From assembly GCF_910591885.1 (NCBI RefSeq), contig NW_025963683.1:1-64000 (forward strand): 64,000 nt of DNA. The letters are read 5' to 3'. The notes beneath the pieces are model-generated. The model did not search any database. It had not been told where the DNA came from and saw only the letters and a program-made list of their open reading frames with translations. A program made the translations under genes and the position numbers. Shown here one piece after another: positions 53,431 through 64,000 of the stretch (position 1 is its first letter; each line of letters starts with the position of its first letter). Source of the stretch: Bombus terrestris. Taxonomy: Eukaryota > Arthropoda > Insecta > Hymenoptera > Apidae.

Positions 53431-56400
53431 GTGGGACCACGTGGGACAACGTGGGACAACGTGGGACAACGTGGGACAACGTGGGACAACGTGGGACAAC
53501 GTTGGACATCGTTGGACATCGTTGGACACCGTGGGACAACGTGGGACAACGTGGGACAACGTGGGACAACGTGGGACAACGTGGGACAACGTGGGACAAC
53601 GTGGGACAACGTGGGACAACGTGGGACAACGTGGGACACCGTTGGACATCGTTGGACAACATGGGACAACGTGGGACAACGTGGGACAACGTGGGACAAG
53701 GTGGGACAACGTGGGACAACGTGGGACAACGTGGGACACCGTTGGACACCGTGGGACACCGTTGGACACCGTTGGACATCGTTGGACACCGTGGGACAAC
53801 GTGGGACAACGTGGGACAACGTGGGACAACGTGGGACAACGTGGGACAACGTGGGACAACGTGGGACAACTTGGGACAACGTGGGACAACGTGGGACACC
53901 GTTGGACACCGTGGGACACCGTTGGACACCGTTGGACATCGTTGGACACCGTGGGACAACGTTGGACAACGTGGGACAACGTGGGACAACGTGGGACAAC
54001 GTGGGACAACGTGGGACAACGTGGGACAACGTGGGACAACGTGGGACAACGTGGGACAACGTGGGACATCGTGGGACAACGTGGGACAACGTGGGACAAC
54101 GTGGGACAACGTGGGACACCGTTGGACAACGTGGGACACCGTTGGACATCGTTGGACACCGTGGGACAACGTGGGACAACGTGGGACCACGTGGGACAAC
54201 GTGGGACAACGTGGGACAACGTGGGACAACGTGGGACAACGTGGGACAACGTGGGACAACGTGGGACAACGTGGGACAACGTGGGACAACGTGGGACAAC
54301 GTGGGACAACGTGGGACAACGTGGGACACCGTTGGACATCGTTGGACAACATGGGACAACGTGGGACAACGTGGGACAACGTGGGACAACGTGGGACAAC
54401 GTGGGACAACGTGGGACAACGTGGGACAACGTGGGACAACGTGGGACAACGTGGGACACCGTTGGACATCGTTGGACACCGTGGGACAACGTGGGACAAC
54501 GTGGGACACCGTTGGACACCGTTGGACACCGTTGGACAACGTGGGACAACGTGGGACAACGTGGGACAACGTGGGACAACGTGGGACAACGTGGGACAAC
54601 GTGGGACACCGTTGGACACCGTGGGACACCGTTGGACACCGTTGGACATCGTTGGACACCGTGGGACAACGTGGGACAACGTGGGACAACGTGGGACAAC
54701 GTGGGACAACGTGGGACAACGTGGGACAACGTGGGACAACGTGGGACAACGTGGGACAACGTGGGACAACGTGGGACAACGTGGGACAACGTGGGACATC
54801 GTGGGACAACGTGGGACAACGTGGGACAACGTGGGACAACGTGGGACACCGTTGGACAACGTGGGACACCGTTGGACATCGTTGGACACCGTGGGACAAC
54901 GTGGGACAACGTGGGACCACGTGGGACAACGTGGGACAACGTGGGACAACGTGGGACAACGTGGGACAACGTGGGACAACGTGGGACAACGTGGGACAAC
55001 GTGGGACAACGTGGGACAACGTGGGACAACGTGGGACAACGTGGGACAACGTGGGACAACGTGGGACAACGTGGGACAACGTGGGACATCGTGGGACAAC
55101 GTGGGACAACGTGGGACAACGTGGGACAACTTGGGACAACGTGGGACAACGTGGGACACCGTTGGACACCGTGGGACACCGTTGGACACCGTTGGACATC
55201 GTTGGACACCGTGGGACAACGTGGGACACCGTTGGACAACGTGGGACACCGTTGGACATCGTTGGACACCGTGGGACAACGTGGGACAACGTGGGACAAC
55301 GTGGGACAACGTGGGACAACGTGGGACAACGTGGGACAACGTTGGACATCGTTGGACATCGTTGGACACCGTGGGACAACGTGGGACAACGTGGGACACC
55401 GTTGGACACCGTTGGACATCGTTGGACACCGTGGGACAACGTGGGACACCGTTGGACATCGGTGGACATCGTGGGACACCGTTGGACACCGTTGGACATC
55501 GGTGGACATCGTGGGACACCGTTGGACACCGTTGGACATCGTTGGACACCGTTGGACACCGTGGGACAACGTGGGACAACGTGGGACAACGTGGGACAAC
55601 GTGGGACAACGTGGGACAACGTGGGACAACGTGGGACAACGTGGGACAACGTGGGACAACGTGGGACAACGTGGGACAACGTGGGACAACGTGGGACAAC
55701 GTGGGACAACGTGGGACAACGTGGGACAACGTGGGACAACGTGGGACAACGTGGGACAACGTGGGACAACTTGGGACAACGTGGGACAACGTGGGACACC
55801 GTTGGACACCGTGGGACACCGTTGGACACCGTTGGACATCGTTGGACACCGTGGGACAACGTGGGACAACGTGGGACAACGTGGGACAACGTGGGACAAC
55901 GTGGGACAACGTGGGACAACGTGGGACAACGTGGGACAACGTGGGACAACGTGGGACATCGTGGGACAACGTGGGACAACGTGGGACAACGTGGGACAAC
56001 GTGGGACACCGTTGGACAACGTGGGACACCGTTGGACATCGTTGGACACCGTGGGACAACGTGGGACAACGTGGGACCACGTGGGACAACGTGGGACAAC
56101 GTGGGACAACGTGGGACAACTTGGGACAACGTGGGACAACGTGGGACAACGTGGGACAACGTGGGACACCGTTGGACATCGTTGGACACCGTGGGACAAC
56201 GTTGGACAACGTGGGACACCGTTGGACATCGGTGGACATCGTGGGACACCGTTGGACACCGTTGGACATCGTTGGACACCGTTGGACACCGTGGGACAAC
56301 GTGGGACACCGTTGGACACCGTTGGACACCGTGGGACAACGTGGGACAACGTGGGACACCGTTGGACACCGTTGGACACCGTTGGACAACGTGGGACAAC

Positions 56401-57018
56401 GTGGGACAACGTGGGACAACGTGGGACAACGTGGGACAACGTGGGACAACGTGGGACACCGTTGGACACCGTGGGACACCGTTGGACACCGTTGGACATC
56501 GTTGGACACCGTGGGACAACGTGGGACAACGTGGGACAACGTGGGACAACGTGGGACAACGTGGGACAACGTGGGACAACGTGGGACAACGTGGGACAAC
56601 GTGGGACAACGTGGGACAACGTGGGACATCGTGGGACAACGTGGGACAACGTGGGACAACGTGGGACAACGTGGGACACCGTTGGACAACGTGGGACACC
56701 GTTGGACATCGTTGGACACCGTGGGACAACGTGGGACAACGTGGGACCACGTGGGACAACGTGGGACAACGTGGGACAACGTGGGACAACGTGGGACAAC
56801 GTGGGACAACGTGGGACAACGTGGGACAACGTGGGACAACGTGGGACAACGTGGGACAACGTGGGACAACGTGGGACAACGTGGGACACCGTTGGACATC
56901 GTTGGACAACCTGGGACAACGTGGGACAACGTGGGACAACGTGGGACAACGTGGGACAACGTGGGACAACGTGGGACAACGTGGGACACCGTTGGACACC
57001 GTTGGACATCGTTGGACA

Positions 57019-57298
57019 CCGTGGGACAACGTGGGACAACGTGGGACAACGTGGGACAACGTGGGACAACGTGGGACAACGTGGGACAACGTGGGACAAC
57101 TTGGGACAACGTGGGACAACGTGGGACAACGTGGGACATCGTGGGACAACGTGGGACAACGTGGGACAACGTGGGACAACGTGGGACAACGTGGGACAAC
57201 GTGGGACAACGTGGGACAACGTGGGACAACGTGGGACAACGTGGGACATCGTGGGACAACGTGGGACAACGTGGGACAACGTGGGACAACGTGGGACA
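57019..57298 (+). repeat. Run of 28 GGG-bearing units
   Basis: Every unit from CCGTGGGACA at 57019 to 57298 has GGG, including one ACTTGGGACA and two TCGTGGGACA. Similar runs in this region lie at 54889-55158 (27 units), 55559-55798 (24 units) and 58169-58398 (23 units). Runs of G-form units tend to be longer here than in domain I, where 19-20 units is the most I noticed. Confidence 0.75.
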
Positions 57299-60200
57299 CC
57301 GTTGGACAACGTGGGACACCGTTGGACATCGTTGGACACCGTGGGACAACGTGGGACAACGTGGGACCACGTGGGACAACGTGGGACAACGTGGGACAAC
57401 GTGGGACAACGTGGGACAACGTGGGACAACGTGGGACAACGTGGGACAACGTGGGACAACGTGGGACAACGTGGGACAACGTGGGACAACGTTGGACATC
57501 GTTGGACATCGTTGGACACCGTGGGACAACGTGGGACAACGTGGGACAACGTGGGACAACGTGGGACAACGTGGGACAACGTGGGACAACGTGGGACAAC
57601 GTGGGACAACGTGGGACAACGTGGGACAACGTGGGACACCGTTGGACATCGTTGGACAACATGGGACAACGTGGGACAACGTGGGACAACGTGGGACAAC
57701 GTGGGACAACGTGGGACAACGTGGGACAACGTGGGACAACGTGGGACAACGTGGGACACCGTTGGACACCGTGGGACACCGTTGGACACCGTTGGACATC
57801 GTTGGACACCGTGGGACAACGTGGGACAACGTGGGACAACGTCGGACAACGTGGGACAACGTGGGACAACGTGGGACAACGTGGGACAACTTGGGACAAC
57901 GTGGGACAACGTGGGACACCGTTGGACACCGTGGGACACCGTTGGACACCGTTGGACATCGTTGGACACCGTGGGACAACGTGGGACAACGTGGGACAAC
58001 GTGGGACAACGTGGGACAACGTGGGACAACGTGGGACAACGTGGGACAACGTGGGACAACGTGGGACAACGTGGGACATCGTGGGACAACGTGGGACAAC
58101 GTGGGACAACGTGGGACAACGTGGGACACCGTTGGACAACGTGGGACACCGTTGGACATCGTTGGACACCGTGGGACAACGTGGGACAACGTGGGACCAC
58201 GTGGGACAACGTGGGACAACGTGGGACAACGTGGGACAACGTGGGACAACGTGGGACAACGTGGGACAACGTGGGACAACGTGGGACAACGTGGGACAAC
58301 GTGGGACAACGTGGGACAACGTGGGACAACGTGGGACAACGTGGGACAACGTGGGACAACGTGGGACAACGTGGGACAACGTGGGACAACGTGGGACACC
58401 GTTGGACACCGTGGGACACCGTTGGACACCGTTGGACATCGTTGGACACCGTGGGACAACGTGGGACAACGTGGGACAACGTGGGACAACGTGGGACAAC
58501 GTGGGACAACGTGGGACAACGTGGGACAACGTGGGACAACGTGGGACAACGTGGGACAACGTGGGACATCGTGGGACAACGTGGGACAACGTGGGACAAC
58601 GTGGGACAACGTGGGACACCGTTGGACAACGTGGGACACCGTTGGACATCGTTGGACACCGTGGGACAACGTGGGACAACGTGGGACCACGTGGGACAAC
58701 GTGGGACAACGTGGGACAACGTGGGACAACGTGGGACAACGTGGGACAACGTGGGACAACGTGGGACAACGTGGGACAACGTGGGACAACGTGGGACAAC
58801 GTGGGACAACGTGGGACAACGTGGGACACCGTTGGACATCGTTGGACAACATGGGACAACGTGGGACAACGTGGGACAACGTGGGACAACGTGGGACAAC
58901 GTGGGACAACGTGGGACAACGTGGGACAACGTGGGACATCGTGGGACAACGTGGGACAACGTGGGACAACGTGGGACAACGTGGGACACCGTTGGACAAC
59001 GTGGGACACCGTGGGACATCGTTGGACACCGTGGGACAACGTGGGACAACGTGGGACCACGTGGGACAACGTGGGACAACGTGGGACAACGTGGGACAAC
59101 GTGGGACAACGTGGGACAACGTTGGACATCGTTGGACATCGTTGGACACCGTGGGACAACGTGGGACAACGTGGGACAACGTGGGACAACGTGGGACAAC
59201 GTGGGACAACGTGGGACAACGTGGGACAACGTGGGACAACGTGGGACAACGTGGGACACCGTTGGACACCGTTGGACATCGTTGGACATCGTTGGACATC
59301 GTGGGACACCGTTGGACATCGTTGGACATCGTTGGACACCGTGGGACAACGTGGGACAACGTGGGACAACGTGGGACAACGTGGGACAACGTGGGACAAC
59401 GTGGGACAACGTGGGACAACGTGGGACAACGTGGGACAACGTGGGACAACGTGGGACAACGTGGGACACCGTTGGACATCGTTGGACAACGTGGGACAAC
59501 GTGGGACAACGTGGGACAACGTGGGACAACGTGGGACAACGTGGGACACCGTTGGACACCGTGGGACACCGTTGGACACCGTTGGACATCGTTGGACACC
59601 GTGGGACAACGTGGGACAACGTGGGACAACGTGGGACAACGTGGGACAACGTGGGACAACGTGGGACAACGTGGGACAACGTGGGACATCGTGGGACAAC
59701 GTGGGACAACGTGGGACAACGTGGGACAACGTGGGACAACGTGGGACAACGTGGGACAACGTGGGACACCGTTGGACAACGTGGGACACCGTTGGACATC
59801 GTTGGACACCGTGGGACAACGTGGGACAACGTGGGACAACGTGGGACACCGTTGGACACCGTTGGACATCGTTGGACATCGTTGGACATCGTGGGACACC
59901 GTTGGACATCGCTGGACACCGTTGGACATCGTTGGACACCGTGGGACAACGTGGGACAACGTAGGACAACGTGGGACAACGTGGGACAACGTGGGACACC
60001 GTTGGACACCGTTGGACATCGTTGGACAACATGGGACAACGTGGGACAACGTGGGACAACGTGGGACAACGTGGGACAACGTGGGACACCGTTGGACACC
60101 GTGGGACACCGTGGGACACCGTTGGACATCGTTGGACACCGTGGGACAACGTGGGACAACGTGGGACAACGTGGGACAACGTGGGACAACGTGGGACAAC

Positions 60201-61440
60201 GTGGGACAACGTGGGACAACTTGGGACAACGTAGAACAACGTGGGACACCGTTGGACACCGTGGGACACCGTTGGACACCGTTGGACATCGTTGGACACC
60301 GTGGGACAACGTGGGACAACGTGGGACAACGTGGGACAACGTGGGACAACGTGGGACAACGTGGGACAACGTGGGACAACGTGGGACATCGTGGGACAAC
60401 GTGGGACAACGTGGGACAACGTGGGACAACGTGGGACAACGTGGGACACCGTTGGACAACGTGGGACACCGTTGGACATCGTTGGACACCGTGGGACAAC
60501 GTGGGACAACGTGGGACAACGTGGGACACCGTTGGACACCGTTGGACATCGTTGGACATCGTTGGACATCGTGGGACACCGTTGGACATCGCTGGACACC
60601 GTTGGACATCGTGGGACACCGTGGGACAACGTGGGACAACGTAGGACAACGTGGGACAACGTGGGACAACGTGGGACACCGTTGGACACCGTTGGACATC
60701 GTTGGACAACATGGGACAACGTGGGACAACGTGCGACAACGTGGGACAACGTGGGACAACGTGGGACACCGTTGGACACCGTGGGACACCGTTGGACACC
60801 GTTGGACATCGTTGGACACCGTGGGACAACGTGGGACAACGTGGGACAACGTGGGACAACGTGGGACAACGTGGGACAACGTGGGACAACGTGGGACAAC
60901 TTGGGACAACGTGGGACAACGTGGGACAACGTGGGACAACGTGGGACAACGTGGGACAACGTGGGACAACGTGGGACACCGTTGGACATCGTTGGACAAC
61001 ATGGGACAACGTGGGACAACGTGGGACAACGTGGGACAACGTGGGACACCGTTGGACACCGTGGGACACCGTTGGACACCGTTGGACATCGTTGGACACC
61101 GTGGGACAACGTGGGACAACGTGGGACAACGTGGGACACCGTTGGACACCGTTGGACATCGTTGGACATCGTTGGACATCGTGGGACACCGTTGGACATC
61201 GCTGGACACCGTGGGACAACGTGGGACAACGTGGGACAACGTGGGACAACGTGGGACAACGTCGGACAACGTGGGACAACGTGGGACAATGTGGGACACC
61301 GTTGGACAACGTGGGACACCGTTGGACATCGTTGGACACCGTGGGACAACGTGGGACAACGTAGGACAACGTGGGACAACGTGGGACAACGTGGGACACC
61401 GTTGGACACCGTTGGACATCGTTGGACACCGTGGGACAAC

Positions 61441-63170
61441 GTGGGACAACGTGGGACAACGTGGGACACCGTTGGACACCGTTGGACATCGTTGGACATC
61501 GTTGGACATCGTGGGACACCGTTGGACATCGCTGGACACCGTGGGACAACGTGGGACAACGTGGGACAACGTGGGACAACGTGGGACAACGTCGGACAAC
61601 GTGGGACAACGTGGGACAATGTGGGACAACGTGGGACAACGTGGGACAACGTGGGACAACGTGGGACAACGTGGGACAACGTGGGACAACGTGGGACATC
61701 GTGGGACAACGTGGGACAACGTGGAACAACGTGGGACAACGTGGGACATCGTTGGACACCGTTGGACACCGTGGGACAACGTGGGACAACGTGGGACAAC
61801 GTGGGACAACGTGGGACACCGTTGGACAACGTGGGACACCGCTGGACATCGTTGGACACCGTGGGACAACGTGGGACAACGTAGGACAACGTGGGACAAC
61901 GTGGGACAACGTGGGACACCGTTGGACACCGTTGGACATCGTTGGACAACATGGGACAACGTGGGACAACGTGGGACAACGTGGGACAACGTGGGACAAC
62001 GTGGGACACCGTTGGACACCGTGGGACACCGTTGGACACCGTTGGACATCGTGGGACAACGTGGGACAACGTGGGACACCGTTGGACATCGTTGGACACC
62101 GTAGGACAACGCGGGACAACGTGGGACAACGTGGGACACCGTTGGACACCGTTGGACATCGTTGGACATCGTTGGACATCGTGGGACACCGTTGGACATC
62201 GTTGGACATCGTTGGACACCGTGGGACAACGTGGGACAACGTGGGACAACGTGGGACAACGTGGGACAACGTGGGACACCGTTGGACAACGTGGGACACC
62301 GTTGGACATCGTTGGACACCGTGGGACAACGTGGGACAACGTGGGACAACGTGGGACACCGTTGGACACCGTTGGACATCGTTGGACATCGTTGGACATC
62401 GTGGGACACCGTTGGACATCGCTGGACACCGTGGGACAACGTGGGACAACGTGGGACATAGTTGGACACCGTTGGACACCGTTGGACACCGTTGGACACC
62501 GTTGGACATCGGTGGACATCGTGGGACACCGTTGGACACCGTTGGACATCGTTGGACACCGTTGGACACCGTGGGACAACGTGGGACAACGTGGGACAAC
62601 GTGGGACAACGTGGGACAACGTGGGATACCTTGGGACAACGTGGGACAACGTGGGACACCGTTGGACATCGTTGGACACCGTGGGACAACGTTGGACAAC
62701 GTGGGACACCGTTGGACATCGGTGGACATCGTGGGACACCGTTGGACATCGTTGGACACCGTTGGACACCGTGGGACAACGTGGGACACCGTTGGACACC
62801 GTTGGACACCGTGGGACAACGTGGGACAACGTGGGATACCGTTGGACACCGTTGGACACCGTTGGACACCGTTGGACATCGGTGGACATCGTGGGACACC
62901 GTTGGACACCGTTGGACATCGTTGGACACCGTTGGACACCGTGGGACAACGTGGGACAACGTGGGACAACGTGGGACAACGTGGGACAACGTGGGACAAC
63001 GTGGGACAACGTGGGACAACGTGGGACAACGTGGGACAACGTGGGACAACGTGGGACATCGTGGGACAACGTGGGACAACGTGGGACAACGTGGGACAAC
63101 GTGGGACACCGTTGGACAACGTGGGACACCGTGGGACATCGCTGGACACCGTGGGACAACGTGGGACAAC
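61441..63170. repeat. 9,740-bp-offset duplication, right copy
   Basis: Partner of 51701-53430. The ACGTGGGATA is followed by CCTTGGGACA here (62629) and by ACTTGGGACA there. An additional, partial copy of the ACGTCGGACA/ATGTGGGACA pair lies just upstream at 61259 and 61289. Confidence 0.82.
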
Positions 63171-64000
63171 GTGGGACCACGTGGGACAACGTGGGACAAC
63201 GTGGGACAACGTGGGTCAACGTGGGACAACGTGGGACAACGTGGGACAACGTGGGACAACGTGGGACAACGTGGGACAACGTGGGACAACTTGGGACAAC
63301 GTGGGACAACGTGGGACAACGTGGGACAACGTGGGACAACTTGGGACAACGTGGGACAACGTGGGACACCGTTGGACACCGTGGGACACCGTTGGACACC
63401 GTTGGACATCGTTGGACACCGTGGGACAACGTGGGACAACGTGGGACAACGTGGGACAACGTGGGACAACGTGGGACAACGTGGGACAACGTGGGACAAC
63501 GTGGGACAACGTGGGACATCGTGGGACAACGTGGGACAACGTGGGACAACGTGGGACAACGTGGGACACCGTTGGACAACGTGGGACACCGTTGGACATC
63601 GTTGGACACCGTGGGACAACGTGGGACAACGTGGGACCACGTGGGACAACGTGGGACAACGTGGGACAACGTGGGACAACGTGGGACAACGTGGGACAAC
63701 GTGGGACAACGTGGGACAACGTGGGACAACGTGGGACAACGTGGGACAACGTGGGACAACGTGGGACAACGTGGGACACCGTTGGACATCGTTGGACAAC
63801 ATGGGACAACGTGGGACAACGTGGGACAACGTGGGACAACGTGGGACAACGTGGGACAACGTGGGACAACGTGGGACAACGTGGGACAACGTGGGACACC
63901 GTTGGACATCGTTGGACACCGTGGGACAACGTTGGACAACGTGGGACACCGTTGGACATCGGTGGACATCGTGGGACACCGTTGGACACCGTTGGACATC
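63171..64000. repeat. Distal part of the window, still satellite
   Basis: G-form runs with ACTTGGGACA, then the usual domain II sequence of T-form steps, ACATGGGACA (63799), ACGTTGGACA and TCGGTGGACA (63959). A unit ACGTGGGTCA at 63209 gives one of the only three reverse-strand stops in the window. The array continues past the last base. Confidence 0.9.

Larger units (their letters stand above)
1..64000. repeat. 10-bp GC-rich satellite array, ACGTGGGACA family, spanning the whole window
   Basis: Every block of the window is a variant of the 10-mer ACGTGGGACA. The commonest forms are ACGTGGGACA, CCGTTGGACA, TCGTTGGACA, CCGTGGGACA and TCGTGGGACA. The register is exact from base 1 to 46890, then shifts by one base at 46891-46899 and again at 50060-50068. 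This gives 6,400 units plus two final bases. Positions 2 (C), 6 (G) and 10 (A) of the unit are almost invariant; positions 1 and 5 carry most variation. The canonical unit is 60% GC with twice as many G as C on the + strand. Neither array edge lies in the window. It is a simple-sequence satellite with higher-order structure. Its location (centromeric, subtelomeric or other heterochromatin) and the species cannot be told from this sequence. Confidence 0.99.
25961..64000. repeat. Satellite domain II: ACATGGGACA, TAG-unit and TCGGTGGACA subfamily
   Basis: From the TAGTTGGACA unit at 25961 onward I find no further CCATGG marker and no 440-bp cassette. Typical units are ACATGGGACA following TCGTTGGACA, ACGTAGGACA and CCGTAGGACA (often followed by ACGCGGGACA), TAGTTGGACA followed by several CCGTTGGACA, TCGGTGGACA, and ACTTGGGACA within G-form runs. 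These recur in fixed order at offsets of 1,430, 3,070, 6,590 and 9,740 bp, so this domain grew by repeated segmental duplication. No gene is visible. Confidence 0.85.

Noticed and set aside
46897..63999. A 5,700-codon reverse-strand frame with Cys-Pro repeats
   Set aside because: It is the complement of the same satellite and is open in the other reverse frames too. Its end is set by the TCA in the 9-bp unit at 46891, a chance mutation, not by a gene end.
1..64000. CRISPR array
   Set aside because: Repeats are directly adjacent 10-mers without spacers, and no cas gene is present.
1..64000. Telomere repeat array
   Set aside because: The unit is G-rich with GGG, and some eukaryotes have 10-bp or longer telomere units. 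But this array has strong monomer variation and kilobase-scale higher-order repeats, unlike telomerase products. A subtelomeric site remains possible.
1..64000. Direct-repeat steroid-receptor half-sites (GGGACA every 10 bp)
   Set aside because: GGGACA is only loosely like the AGAACA or GGTACA half-sites, and the spacing and direct orientation do not match the known inverted element.
1..64000. tRNA, rRNA, insertion sequence or terminator
   Set aside because: No stretch departs from the 10-bp unit by more than a few bases, so there is no room for any such element.

Overview
The whole 64 kb window is one uninterrupted satellite DNA array. The unit is 10 bp, canonical form ACGTGGGACA on the + strand (TGTCCCACGT on the other). 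I count 6,400 units plus 2 bp. No unique sequence, gene, RNA gene, transposon or array edge is visible. The array runs off both ends, so its true length is larger. An array this long of one short, GC-rich (about 60%), G-skewed unit points to a eukaryotic chromosome (pericentromeric, subtelomeric, sex-chromosome or B-chromosome heterochromatin are all possible), assembled from long reads. I cannot name the species from the sequence.

Monomers come in two main forms. The G-form carries GTGGGACA at positions 3-10 and mostly begins with A. The T-form carries GTTGGACA and almost always begins with C or T. Runs of G-form units (up to about 320 bp) alternate with clusters of T-form units. Mixed types (CCGTGGGACA, TCGTGGGACA, rarely ACGTTGGACA) sit mainly at cluster edges. 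Rarer private variants act as markers and reveal higher-order repeats (HORs).

Layout: 1-22.1 kb (domain I) has a 440-bp T-form cassette in six full and several partial copies, a recurring 20-bp marker with an NcoI site, and large duplications with offsets of 3,720, about 4,010 and 1,170 bp. 22.1-25.9 kb is transitional: the NcoI marker persists and the TCGGTGGACA variant first appears. From about 25.96 kb to the end (domain II) the NcoI marker is gone. ACATGGGACA after TCGTTGGACA, ACGTAGGACA, CCGTAGGACA and TAGTTGGACA become typical, with duplications at offsets of 6,590 (holding a nested 1,430-bp one), 3,070 and 9,740 bp.

The 10-bp register breaks only twice, at 46,891 and 50,060, by the same 9-bp unit in the same left context. 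So length change goes almost only in whole units. Very long open frames exist on both strands, but only because a 10-bp unit without stops is open in all six frames; I annotate no protein-coding gene.
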